Shown: positions 17,421-26,083 of the stretch, one piece after another
Position numbering within the stretch: the stretch's first letter is position 1
Layout of the letters: every line of letters starts with the position of its first letter
DNA from: Mucilaginibacter sp. L3T2-6
GTDB taxonomy: Bacteria > Bacteroidota > Bacteroidia > Sphingobacteriales > Sphingobacteriaceae
Direction: 5' to 3'
Assembly (NCBI RefSeq): GCF_030519355.1
Contig: NZ_JAUMKC010000005.1
Coordinates: 1-64,000 of the forward strand
DNA length: 64,000 bases
Made by a program: the position numbers and the translations under genes
The notes under the pieces: model-generated
Databases searched by the model: none
Seen by the model: the letters and a program-made list of their open reading frames with translations, nothing else
What the model was told of the DNA's origin: nothing

Positions 17421-17939
17421 ATGAAGCCCTTTTTCGCCCTTGCCTTCCTGTTGGTTTTTAGCAGCTGCGCTATGATGCAATCGATTGTAAAATCTACCTT
17501 CCCCTATACCACCACGGTAACCATTCCGCAGGATTCAAAAGCAGGCGAAGAACTGTCGGTATCGGGCATGGCCACCAGCTTCGACCAGGACTTTAAGAAA
17601 AACGGCAATAACGCCGACAAGGTGAGCGAGGTGCGCATGGTTTCCGCAAAAATGGAGGCAATCAGCCCGACAGACTTCAACATCGGCAACCTGAGCATGG
17701 TAAAGGTTTACATGGCCAAAGCCGACGGCACCTCAGAAGTCCCGGTGGCCTCGCGCATGGACATCAGCCCCGACGCCGGGAACAGCATTGTGCTTGATAT
17801 TGACAACTCCACCTTTTTAGACCAGCGTGTGCGCGAGCCGCAGGTAAAGATCAGGGTAGCCTATAAGCTGCGCAAAGCCATTAGTGTTAGCCCCAGCCTG
17901 CATATCACCCTGGGGCTGAGCGCATACCCCAACAGGTAA
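17421..17939 (+). CDS. Uncharacterised lipoprotein
   Basis: 172 residues from the ATG at 17421. The signal peptide ends in the lipobox LVFSSC, so it is a lipoprotein; the open frame reaches upstream to 17370 but the signal peptide decides the start. The mature part looks beta-rich, with paired strands such as TVTIPQDSKAGEELSVSG and VKIRVAYKLRK. I do not recognise a family. It lies alone between two nested-hairpin repeats and converges on the small lipoprotein gene with one base between the stops. Confidence 0.7.
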   Translation: MKPFFALAFLLVFSSCAMMQSIVKSTFPYTTTVTIPQDSKAGEELSVSGMATSFDQDFKKNGNNADKVSEVRMVSAKMEAISPTDFNIGNLSMVKVYMAKADGTSEVPVASRMDISPDAGNSIVLDIDNSTFLDQRVREPQVKIRVAYKLRKAISVSPSLHITLGLSAYPNR

Positions 17940-17940
17940 T

Positions 17941-18183
17941 TCATTTTTTCGTTCCCGAATCCACAACCGGCGCTGCTGCCGGCTTGCCAATGCGACTGGT
18001 GTCAGAGGGTGCAGCCCCTGCAGCCTGGCTGGAATGCGCCGCTACAGATGTATCAGCCGGCCCGCTGTTTCCATGGGTGGCGCCTGAGTCGCGGGTTGCT
18101 CCGCCGGTTTTATGGGTCGCCCCATTGCAGGCGCCGAAGGTTAGCGCAATAAGAATGCCCGCGCTGACGGGTAAATTTTTCAT
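17941..18183 (-). CDS. Small Ala/Gly/Ser-rich lipoprotein
   Basis: 80 residues. A signal peptide ends in LTFGAC, a lipobox. The mature ~60 residues are low-complexity (Ala, Gly, Ser, Thr, Asp) and probably disordered, so it may be a surface spacer-like lipoprotein. No family is recognised. It converges on the lipoprotein at 17421 with the stops one base apart. Confidence 0.55.
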   Translation of the reverse strand: MKNLPVSAGILIALTFGACNGATHKTGGATRDSGATHGNSGPADTSVAAHSSQAAGAAPSDTSRIGKPAAAPVVDSGTKK

Positions 18184-18257
18184 GACGATATTTTAAAAGG
18201 TAACAATGGGTATTAAGGCTTGTTTAATCTTTTTGGTAGTGCATGTGTTAGAGACGC

Positions 18258-18497
18258 GTCAGCAGATAAGCTTCGGGCAAAAGCGAAAAATACCTGCCGG
18301 CCGGTGAAACGGGTTCGGGCATAGGAACTTTTTTTGCATTACAGGCTCTCAAAGCGATAGGGTCACAGAGCAAAAACGCAAAGCATCTTGAGCGCGCTAA
18401 AAAAACAAACAAAACCGCGAAAAACGATTCCAGCCCGCGCAGGTTTTGTCGCTTTGTGCGTGAAAGGCCCTGTGCGCAAAGAAGCATTTCTGCTGAC
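18258..18497. repeat. Nested-hairpin element, copy 3
   Basis: 240 bp bounded by GTCAGCAGA and TCTGCTGAC. The ACCTGC/GCAGGT stem is kept while the centre is replaced by an A-rich insert (about 18340-18420). A right-hand module follows to about 18640 with CCCCGC/GCGGGG. Confidence 0.8.
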
Positions 18498-18670
18498 TTA
18501 ATTTATTCGTATGTTGTTTATTTTTTAGTGGCACTCATTATCTCGCTGTTGCTCGGTCTTTGGTTCTTTTGTATCAAGACAAAAGAACTAGCCCCGCGGC
18601 AATGAGCGGGGTAAACATTAAGCTCTACCTTAAAATAAAATGTCGAAACTACCCGCAGGTGATTTAAAGT

Positions 18671-18709
18671 CGCCTTTTTTCAATTCTAATGCCATTCTAA
18701 TCCCGTCAG
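18671..18709. repeat. 39-bp direct repeat, left copy
   Basis: CGCCTTTTTTCAATTCTAAT and then GCCATTCTAATCCCGTCAG. It matches 19191-19230 apart from one substitution and one extra C. Confidence 0.85.
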
Positions 18710-18921
18710 AAATAATAAAAGGGTATCGCAGCGTGCCGTAGGTCAATGTCATTAAATTAATCCAAAAATGCGCTTTAGGTGCAAAATATTGGTAGAAATA
18801 ATAAAAGGGTATCGCATGCGTGCCGCAGGCATAATGTCATTAAATTAAGCCAAAAATGCGCCGTAGGTGCAAAATATCGGTAGAAATAATAAAAGGGTAT
18901 CGCATGCGTGCCGTAGGTACG
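18709..18921. repeat. Tandem ~87-bp repeats, about 2.4 units
   Basis: GAAATAATAAAAGGGTATCG begins units at 18709, 18795 and 18883 (steps 86 and 88). Units also share GTGCCGYAGG, ATGTCATTAAATTAA and AGGTGCAAAATAT. Confidence 0.85.
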
Positions 18922-18969
18922 CAACCTGGCCCGCTGACCCCTGTACGCGGTGTTTCGTACCTACGGCAC
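18908..18969. repeat. Perfect 14-bp inverted repeat
   Basis: GTGCCGTAGGTACG (18908-18921) and CGTACCTACGGCAC (18956-18969) are exact complements around 34 nt. The left arm is also part of the third tandem unit. Confidence 0.8.
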
Positions 18970-19190
18970 AGAATCCAGAGCGGCGCCATTTTTCTGTCAA
19001 TATTTGACCCTGATGGGGTCTTACTGCTTAACTTAATAACATTGACCGCAGGCGGTAAAGAGAGAAGAGAAAAAATCCATTTAATCCAACTCCCGTTCCC
19101 TCTTTATGCGCAGCAAAGAGAGGGTGGCCGGGCGAAGCGATGGCCGGGTGAGTCAACTATGCGAGCGGCAATTACACCACAAATCATTAT

Positions 19191-19230
19191 CGCCCTTTTT
19201 TCAATTCTAATCCCATTCTAATCCCGTCAG
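19191..19230. repeat. 39-bp direct repeat, right copy, abutting the efflux promoter
   Basis: Nearly the same as 18671-18709. It ends 13 nt before the TAATTTTG box of the efflux operon, so the repeat forms the upstream part of that promoter. Confidence 0.85.
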
Positions 19231-19243
19231 TTTCAGGCCGGCG

Positions 19244-19251
19244 TAATTTTG
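19244..19251 (+). promoter_or_regulatory. -7 box of the heavy-metal efflux operon
   Basis: TAATTTTG matches TAnnTTTG. It overlaps the TTG at 19249 that opens the longer reading frame, which argues for translation from the ATG at 19273. Confidence 0.65.
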
Positions 19252-19272
19252 CACGTCAAAAAAATTGATGCT

Positions 19273-20550
19273 ATGTGTTTGAGATATGCTGTAACGGCGC
19301 TGTTCCTTTTATTTATCACTTCCACCTACCAGGCAAACGCCCAAACCGATACGCTCCGGCTCAATTTCCAGGATGCCGAGAAAAGGTTTTTAGAAAGCAA
19401 TTTCGACCTGCTGGCTCAAAAATATAATGTGGAGTCTGCCAAAGCACTGATCGAGCAGGCACGCCTGTGGGATAATCCAACCCTTAGCACCGATCAGAAT
19501 ATCTACGACAGCGGCAGCAAGAAGTTCTTTTACCATAATAGCAGCCGCCAGCTGGGGCAGGTATTTGTGCAGCTGAGCCAGGTGTTCACTACCGCAGGTA
19601 AGCGCGGCAAACAGGTAAAAGTAGCACAGGACAATGCCAAAGTGCAGGAAGCCGAATTTAACGACCTGATGCGCAACCTGCGCTATAACCTGCAATTAGA
19701 TTTCGGTCAGCTGGCTACGCTGATAGACCAGGCGCAGGTTTACCAGAACGAGATCACATCGGCGACGAGCCTGGTGAGCTCTATCCAGAAATCGTATGAC
19801 GCGGGTAACACCTCGATGAAAGACCTGATCAGGCTGAAGGCATTGCTGTTCGGTCTGCAGAATGATATGATTGAAAACAGCCGCCAGATCAACGATCTGC
19901 AAACCGAGCTGAAGACCTTGATCCAGGCTAATGAAATGTCCTTCGTTAAGCCTGTGATAAATGATACCCCGAAAAATAACATAGATCTGAATGTAGCGGC
20001 GCTGATTGACCGGGCATTGGCCAATCGCGCCGACTACCTTTCAAACCAGTACCAGCTGGCTTCGGCACAGCACAACCTGGAGTTGCAAAAAGCCCTGGCC
20101 GCGCCGGATATTACCATCGGCGCCTCGTACGATAAAAACAGCAGCTACGCGCAAAACTACTACGGCCTGCAGATCGGCCTGCCGCTGCCCTTTTTTAACC
20201 GCAATCAGGGCAATATCAAATCGGCAAAGTATAGCCTGATGAGCCAGGAGAACACGGTAAAAAGCAATGAATCGAAACTAAAGAACGATGTGGTGGCGGC
20301 CGTCAATCAGTACAAACTCAACCAGCAGCTGTTCACCACCCAGCAAACCGAATTTAACCAGCAGTACGACACCCTGTTTAAAGCCATGATGAAAAGCTTT
20401 AAAGAGCGGCAGATAAGCCTGGTGGAGTTTGTGGACTTTTTCGACAGCTATAAAGACACCAAGCTGAAAATACTGCAGCAGCAATACAACCTGCAAAAAT
20501 CTATCGCCGACCTGAACTTTGCCGTTGGCGAGCCTGTAATTAAACCCTGA
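19273..20550 (+). CDS. TolC-family outer-membrane efflux protein (CzcC-like)
   Basis: Outer-membrane channel of a tripartite metal efflux pump, 425 residues from the ATG at 19273. The signal peptide ends near QANAQ. Two long helical repeats follow, as in TolC proteins: QDAEKRFLESNFDLLAQKYN near the N-terminus and the second half beginning near ALANRADYLSNQYQLASA. The alternative TTG start at 19249 lies inside the promoter box and is unlikely. It is first in a same-strand operon with the adaptor (27-nt gap) and the RND pump. Confidence 0.9.
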   Translation: MCLRYAVTALFLLFITSTYQANAQTDTLRLNFQDAEKRFLESNFDLLAQKYNVESAKALIEQARLWDNPTLSTDQNIYDSGSKKFFYHNSSRQLGQVFVQLSQVFTTAGKRGKQVKVAQDNAKVQEAEFNDLMRNLRYNLQLDFGQLATLIDQAQVYQNEITSATSLVSSIQKSYDAGNTSMKDLIRLKALLFGLQNDMIENSRQINDLQTELKTLIQANEMSFVKPVINDTPKNNIDLNVAALIDRALANRADYLSNQYQLASAQHNLELQKALAAPDITIGASYDKNSSYAQNYYGLQIGLPLPFFNRNQGNIKSAKYSLMSQENTVKSNESKLKNDVVAAVNQYKLNQQLFTTQQTEFNQQYDTLFKAMMKSFKERQISLVEFVDFFDSYKDTKLKILQQQYNLQKSIADLNFAVGEPVIKP

Positions 20551-20577
20551 TAAAACTCATACTCCGAATAAACGATA

Positions 20578-21678
20578 ATGAAAAAACAGTTCTATATAAC
20601 CGGCATTTGCTCACTGGTGCTGTTTGCGGCCTGCAAGGATAAAAAGCAGGAGGCAACGGTGGCCAAACAGGTATGTGTAAGCGATACGCTGGCAAAAATG
20701 ATAACCATTGATACGGCCAAAACCACCACGATGAAGGACGAACTGAGTCTATCGGGCGAAGTATCGAATGATGATAATCACGTGGTAAAGGTGTTCCCTT
20801 TCAGCAGCGGGCAGGTGCTGGAAGTTAAAGTTTCCCTGGGCGATAAAGTAACCAAAGGCCAAACCCTGGCCGTAATGCGCAGTGCCGATATCGCCGGAAA
20901 CTATACCGACCTTACCTCCACCCAATCCGATGTGGCAGTTGCCAAACGCCAGCTGGAGCAGCAGGAATACCTGTATAAGAACGGCATCGCCAGCGAACGC
21001 GACTACACCGAGGCTAAGGAGAATTACAATAAGGCCGTTGCCGCCAATGCCAAAGTAAAATCGGCCATTGCCATTAATGGTGGCGGTAATACCAGCGCCA
21101 ATGGCATGCTGGTAATTAAAGCGCCGGAAAGCGGCTACATCGTAGAGAAGAACATCACCTCGGGCAGCTTTATCCGCCAGGACAACAACGGCAGCATGTT
21201 CACCATATCCAACATGAAAGATGTTTGGATCTGGGCCAACGTGTTCGAGTCTGATATCAGTAAGGTAAAAGTAGGCTACACTGCAAAGGTCACTACTATC
21301 GCCTATCCCGGCAAGGTGTTCATGGGCAAGGTGAACGAGATCAGCTCCGTGCTCGACCCGGATAACAAGGTGATGAAGATAAAGATCGCCCTGCCCAACC
21401 CGGATATGCTGCTGAAGCCCGAAATGTTTACCAATGTGGTGATCACCAACAGCGAGAACCAGCAATCGGTATCAGTGCCGTCCAGGGCGATCGTGTTCGA
21501 CAGCAGCAAAAACTACGTGGTGGTTTATAACGACAGGTGCGACATGAAGGTGCGCGAGGTAAGCATCATCAAAACGGTGGACGATGTTACCTACATCGCT
21601 TCGGGCCTGAAACCGGGCGAGCGTGTTGTGTCCAAAAACCAGCTGCTGCTTTACGACCAGATAACAGGGGATAATTAA
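20578..21678 (+). CDS. RND efflux periplasmic adaptor (CzcB/CusB-like)
   Basis: Membrane fusion protein that links the inner-membrane pump to the outer channel, 366 residues. The signal ends LVLFAAC, a lipobox, so it is probably lipid-anchored. A barrel-sandwich half (VVKVFPFSSGQVLEVKVSLGDKV), a helical hairpin with repeated Gln/Lys (about 120-165), and a second lipoyl half (GYIVEKNITSGSF) are visible, followed by the beta-barrel and membrane-proximal domains. It lacks the extra metal-binding His/Met stretch of some CusB proteins. It is the second gene of the operon. Confidence 0.92.
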   Translation: MKKQFYITGICSLVLFAACKDKKQEATVAKQVCVSDTLAKMITIDTAKTTTMKDELSLSGEVSNDDNHVVKVFPFSSGQVLEVKVSLGDKVTKGQTLAVMRSADIAGNYTDLTSTQSDVAVAKRQLEQQEYLYKNGIASERDYTEAKENYNKAVAANAKVKSAIAINGGGNTSANGMLVIKAPESGYIVEKNITSGSFIRQDNNGSMFTISNMKDVWIWANVFESDISKVKVGYTAKVTTIAYPGKVFMGKVNEISSVLDPDNKVMKIKIALPNPDMLLKPEMFTNVVITNSENQQSVSVPSRAIVFDSSKNYVVVYNDRCDMKVREVSIIKTVDDVTYIASGLKPGERVVSKNQLLLYDQITGDN

Positions 21679-21710
21679 TAGTTGAACACCCCAAACAGAA
21701 CGACCTGACA

Positions 21711-24700
21711 ATGAATAAATTCATTAAAAATATAATCTACTTCTCGTTAAGGCACCGCTACTTCGTGTTTTTTATGACGGCCATTTTGGTGGTGATAGGG
21801 ATATGGAGCTACACCGAAACGCCCATCGAGACCTTCCCCGACGTTACCAATACCCAGATCATCATTATAGCACAATGGCAGGGCCGCAGCGCCGAAGAGG
21901 TGGAGAAATTCATCACCATCCCTATCGAAACGGTGCTGAACTCGGTGCAAAAGAAATCAAACCTGCGCACCACATCGGCATTCGGTTTATCCTATACCCG
22001 TATCATTTTTGATGATGACGTGGATGATGCCTTTGCACGCCAGCAGGTGCTGAGCCGTTTGGCCAATGCCGACCTGCCGGATGGCGTAAAACCCGAAATT
22101 GAGCCTCCTTACGGCCCAACCGGCGAGATTTACCGTTATACGCTGAAAAGCAAAACCAAATCGCTGCACGAACTGACCGCCATACAGGATTGGGTGCTCG
22201 ACCGTCAGTTCAAATCTGTTCCCGGCGTGGCCGACGTAAACAGCTTTGGTGGCGAGGAAAAAGATTATGAGGTAAGCGTAAACCCGGCCATGTTGCAGAA
22301 ATACGGCTTGACCTCGCTCGACGTGTACAACGCCATCAACCGCAGCAACATCAACGTAGGTGGCGATGTGATCGAGAAAAACGACCAGGCCTACGTGGTG
22401 CGCGGTATCGGTTTGATCAACAACATCAGCGAGATACAGAACATCATCGTTAAAAATGTAAACAACGTGCCCATCCTGGCTAAGGATGTAGCCGAGATAA
22501 AAGAATCCGGTTTGCCGCGTTTGGGCCAGGTGAGCCGTGATAATAAAAAGGACGTAATTGAAGGCATCATTGTAATGCGCAAGGGCGAGAACCCCGCCAG
22601 GGTGCTCGACCTGGTGCGCGCCAAGGTGAAGGACCTGAACGATAACATATTGCCCAGGGATGTAAAGATCGACACGTTTTACGACCGCACCAATCTGATG
22701 GACTTTTGTACCGAAACGGTTATTCATAACCTGCTGGAAGGTATCATCCTGGTAACGGTTATCGTGTTCCTCTTCATGGCCGACTGGCGCACCACGCTTA
22801 CCGTGGCCATTATTATCCCGCTCTCGCTGCTGTTTGCCTTTATCTGTATGCGCATAAAAGGCATGAGCGCCAACCTGCTCTCTATGGGCGCGGTAGACTT
22901 CGGTATCATTATCGATGGCGCCGTGGTAATGGTGGAGGGCATCTTTGTCGCGCTCGACCATAAGGCCAAAGAGGTAGGCATGCAGAAGTTTAACGGCCTG
23001 GCCAAGCTCGGCTTGTTTAAAAATGTAGGCGCCGAGATGGGTAAGGCTATCTTCTTCTCCAAGCTGATTATCATCACCTGCCTGATACCCATCTTCGCAT
23101 TCCAGAAGGTGGAAGGTAAAATGTTCTCGCCGCTGGCTTACACCCTGGGCTTTGCTTTGCTGGGCGCGCTAATATTTACGCTTACGCTGGTGCCGGCCCT
23201 CTCGAGCATTTTGCTGAGAAAGAACGTAAAAGAAAAGCATAACCCGGTAGTTACATTTTTCGAGAATGGCATCCGCCGGATGTTTAACTACACCTACAAA
23301 AACCCTAAGATAAGCCTGATCGTTGCCGTTGCCTTTATGGCGCTCACCTTCTTTTCCGCCAGGTTTTTGGGCACCGAGTTTTTGCCCGACCTGAACGAAG
23401 GCGCATTGTGGGTAGAAGCCGAACTGCCGATGAGCGTGTCGTTGCCAGAGGCGGAAAGCATCAATCAGAAGATGATGCAGATCCTCCGCAAGTTCCCGGA
23501 GGTAAAACAAACCCTGGCGCAGGTAGGCCGCACCAATGACGGTACCGACCCCAAAGGCTTCTTCGACGTACAGATACAGGTGGACCTGAAAAACAAGAAG
23601 GAATGGCCCGGCGGCCTTTCTGAAGACGACCTGATTGACCAGATGGACCACCAACTCACCAAAATTCCGGGCGCAGTGTTCAACTACTCACAACCGATTC
23701 GTGATAACGTAGAGGAAGCCGTTGCAGGTGTGAATGCCGCCCTCGCCGTAAAAATATTCGGGCCTGACTTTGACGTGCTTGATAAAAAAGCCGACGAGGT
23801 ACTAAACGTACTGAAAACCGTAAAAGGTGTTGACGACCTTGGCGTGCTCCGCAACCTCGGTCAGCCGGAATTCAGGATCGAGCTCGATCAGCGCAAGATG
23901 GCCCTGTACGGCGTAGCCACTGCCGACGCCAATGCCGTTATCGAGATGGCCATAGGCGGCAAGGCTGCTACGGAGCTGTATGAAGGCGAGCGCCGTTTCG
24001 ATATCCGTATCCGCTACCAGAAAGAGTTCCGCGATACGCAGGAGAAGATCGAGAACCTGATGGTGCCCACGCTTAACGGCTCCAAGATCGCCATAAAAGA
24101 GATTGCCACTATTAAAACCATTACCGGTCCGGCATTCATTTACCGCGATAACAACACCCGCTACATCGCCGTAAAATTCTCAAACCGTGGCCGCGACCTG
24201 GGCAGCACCATTGCCGAAGCGCAGGCCAAGGTAGCCCGGCAAGTACACCTGGACCAGGGTTACTCAACCACCTGGGCCGGCGAATTTGAAAACCAAACCC
24301 GCGCGTCAAACACCCTGGCGCACGTCGTGCCCATCTGCCTGCTGGTGATCTTCCTGATCCTGTTCATTACCTTCGGCAACGTGAAGGACGCCTCGCTGGT
24401 GATCCTTAACGTGCCCTTTGCACTCATCGGCGGCATACTGGCGCTGCACATTACCGGCATCAACTTCAGCATCTCGGCAGGTATCGGCTTTATTGCCTTG
24501 TTTGGCGTGTGTATCCAGAACGGGGTGATCCTGATATCCGTGTTCCGCAAGAATCTGGAGGCCGGCATGCACCTCAACGAGGCGATACTGGATGGGGTGA
24601 TCTCGCGCGTGCGCCCCGTGGTAATGACCGCCCTGATGGCTGCCATCGGCCTGATGCCCGCCGCCATATCCACCGGCATAGGCTCCGAAACACAAAAGCC

Positions 24701-24851
24701 CCTGGCCGTAGTAGTCATCGGCGGACTCATCACCTCCACCATCCTCACCTTACTGATATTACCCGTAATATATGCTTTGGTTTACCGTCTCATCCACCGC
24801 CGCGAAAACCGCAAGCTGCTAAAGAAAATGGGCGTGATACGAAACCAATAG
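21711..24851 (+). CDS. Heavy-metal RND efflux pump (CzcA/CusA-like)
   Basis: Inner-membrane proton-driven cation exporter, 1046 residues with the usual 12 membrane helices and two large periplasmic loops. The heavy-metal RND signature in helix 4 reads DFGIIIDGAVVMVEG, with the Asp and Glu of the proton relay. The N-terminal TETPIETFPDVTNTQI and the loop RTTSAFGLS are typical of CzcA/CusA. The exported metal (Zn/Co/Cd or Cu/Ag) cannot be settled without the periplasmic Met residues in structure. It is the last gene of the operon and is followed by a terminator. No dedicated regulator gene is adjacent. Confidence 0.94.
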   Translation: MNKFIKNIIYFSLRHRYFVFFMTAILVVIGIWSYTETPIETFPDVTNTQIIIIAQWQGRSAEEVEKFITIPIETVLNSVQKKSNLRTTSAFGLSYTRIIFDDDVDDAFARQQVLSRLANADLPDGVKPEIEPPYGPTGEIYRYTLKSKTKSLHELTAIQDWVLDRQFKSVPGVADVNSFGGEEKDYEVSVNPAMLQKYGLTSLDVYNAINRSNINVGGDVIEKNDQAYVVRGIGLINNISEIQNIIVKNVNNVPILAKDVAEIKESGLPRLGQVSRDNKKDVIEGIIVMRKGENPARVLDLVRAKVKDLNDNILPRDVKIDTFYDRTNLMDFCTETVIHNLLEGIILVTVIVFLFMADWRTTLTVAIIIPLSLLFAFICMRIKGMSANLLSMGAVDFGIIIDGAVVMVEGIFVALDHKAKEVGMQKFNGLAKLGLFKNVGAEMGKAIFFSKLIIITCLIPIFAFQKVEGKMFSPLAYTLGFALLGALIFTLTLVPALSSILLRKNVKEKHNPVVTFFENGIRRMFNYTYKNPKISLIVAVAFMALTFFSARFLGTEFLPDLNEGALWVEAELPMSVSLPEAESINQKMMQILRKFPEVKQTLAQVGRTNDGTDPKGFFDVQIQVDLKNKKEWPGGLSEDDLIDQMDHQLTKIPGAVFNYSQPIRDNVEEAVAGVNAALAVKIFGPDFDVLDKKADEVLNVLKTVKGVDDLGVLRNLGQPEFRIELDQRKMALYGVATADANAVIEMAIGGKAATELYEGERRFDIRIRYQKEFRDTQEKIENLMVPTLNGSKIAIKEIATIKTITGPAFIYRDNNTRYIAVKFSNRGRDLGSTIAEAQAKVARQVHLDQGYSTTWAGEFENQTRASNTLAHVVPICLLVIFLILFITFGNVKDASLVILNVPFALIGGILALHITGINFSISAGIGFIALFGVCIQNGVILISVFRKNLEAGMHLNEAILDGVISRVRPVVMTALMAAIGLMPAAISTGIGSETQKPLAVVVIGGLITSTILTLLILPVIYALVYRLIHRRENRKLLKKMGVIRNQ

Positions 24852-24890
24852 GCCATTATTGCCCCGTTAATACCCCTATAAAAAACTAAG

Positions 24891-24913
24891 CCCCCGGAGA
24901 GATCCGGGGGTTT
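24891..24913 (+). terminator. Terminator of the efflux operon
   Basis: CCCCCGGA (24891-24898) pairs with TCCGGGGG (24903-24910) around GAGA, followed by TTT. Confidence 0.85.
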
Positions 24914-25118
24914 GGTGTTACTGTATCTCCACTAAGCCCATCAATCCTCATATCTCAGCCAACCTCTCCATCGATGGCCAACCCTGTTTCCCGGCTAAAA
25001 GCTTTTGCAGGATTACGGCTATCCCTGTCACCGCAGGTTCCACTATCGGTAGAGCCTTGAACTCATTAATAAAGATAATCACCGAAAAGAAATTGTCATT
25101 TAAAACATTTTGCTTTCC

Positions 25119-25126
25119 TATCTTTG
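25119..25126 (+). promoter_or_regulatory. -7 box of the toxin-antitoxin operon
   Basis: TATCTTTG, a TAnnTTTG match, 24 nt before the antitoxin ATG. Confidence 0.6.
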
Positions 25127-25150
25127 TTATACACAATTATCTGGCACGTT

Positions 25151-25360
25151 ATGGTGAAAATGCAGGAGATATTAGATTTAAGCGTGGATGAGCGGTTATC
25201 AATGATTGAGAAGATTTGGGATAGCATAGACCAGACTAACATTCCCGTACCTGAAAGTCATAAACAGGAACTGGACAGACGGCTGGAGCGTTTCGAAAAA
25301 GGCGAGACTACCTTTGTTACCTGGGAGTCGATCCGTAATGAGTTAAACACAGCCCGTTAA
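25151..25360 (+). CDS. Addiction-module antitoxin component
   Basis: 69 residues from the ATG at 25151 (a second in-frame ATG at 25160 is possible). The sequence LDLSVDERLSMIEKIWDSI followed by a Pro-rich link and HKQELDRRLERFEKGE matches the 'putative addiction module component' family (PF09720), which neutralises RelE/ParE toxins by wrapping a C-terminal segment. The upstream part of the frame (from 25124) overlaps the promoter and is not coding. Its stop overlaps the toxin start by one base (TAATG), so expression is coupled. Confidence 0.85.
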   Translation: MVKMQEILDLSVDERLSMIEKIWDSIDQTNIPVPESHKQELDRRLERFEKGETTFVTWESIRNELNTAR

Positions 25361-25659
25361 TGTATCAATTATTGATATCTGAAGAGGCCCGGCTGGATAT
25401 CCTCGATACATTTTCATGGTATGAAAGTCGGCTGCCCGGATTGGGGCATGGTTTTGAAAAATGCCTTGATGACGGCTTTCGTCGAATTCTTCAACGTCCG
25501 CTTATTTACCAAAAACGGTATAAAGGTGTCAGGGTATACTTTATAGAAAGATTTCCTTACGGCATACATTATTTAATAGACGGCAAAGATTTAAGAGTTT
25601 TTGGCGTATTCCACACAAGCAGAAATCCGGGAGAATGGAAGATTCGGCTGAAGGCTTGA
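25360..25659 (+). CDS. RelE/ParE-type toxin
   Basis: 99 residues. The ParE pattern is present: ARLDILDTFSWYE at the N-terminus, GLGHGFEKCLDDGF, and the C-terminal beta strands RVYFIERFPYGIHYLI and VFGVFHTSRNP. ParE toxins poison gyrase and RelE toxins cut mRNA; the HTSRNP ending fits this superfamily, but the sequence alone does not decide the target. It shares the A of the stop/start TAATG with the antitoxin. Confidence 0.88.
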   Translation: MYQLLISEEARLDILDTFSWYESRLPGLGHGFEKCLDDGFRRILQRPLIYQKRYKGVRVYFIERFPYGIHYLIDGKDLRVFGVFHTSRNPGEWKIRLKA

Positions 25660-26083
25660 AACCTTCCCAAATCCTTTCCGCCCCCGCAGATTCCCCTCAT
25701 TTATTAAGCCTCACATTCTAGAAGAGATTTCGTCTCGATCCTCCCGTTTTATTTTTCGTGTCCGTAATTTCAACTACGGACGCCTTGGGTCTGTAACCTG
25801 CTACCACTATTCATAAAAATTAACCTTACCGGTAAGTATGGTTTTGCAAACGGGGTGGGGAACTCGGCCATGTTAAAATCGCCGGCCGACCTGGCGATAA
25901 GCTAGTCGGGCAAGATATATATGGCAGATGAGTATAATCATATGATACGAATGATAGAAATAGGCTAGTAAGATTTTATGGCTGAGTCTGATTTAGTTGC
26001 CTTGCCATTTGCTTTTACCCCTTGCGGGGGTATCATCAAAACGGGGTAACCTTTTACCTTTAGCCCAACCAAATCATTACAAA
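25660..26083. other. Intergenic region between the toxin and DUF2911
   Basis: No gene seen. TCCGTA/TACGGA (about 25763-25782) forms a short dyad. A TACCTTTA box near 26054 is a possible -7 element for the DUF2911 gene. Confidence 0.35.

Noticed and set aside
20749..22961. Long minus-strand frames (238 and 324 residues) under the efflux operon
   Set aside because: Antisense shadows; His/Val-rich composition without motifs.
24948..25136. 62-residue minus-strand frame before the antitoxin
   Set aside because: Codon use is acceptable, but it overlaps the toxin-antitoxin promoter and matches no family I know; it might be a remnant, not enough to list as a gene.
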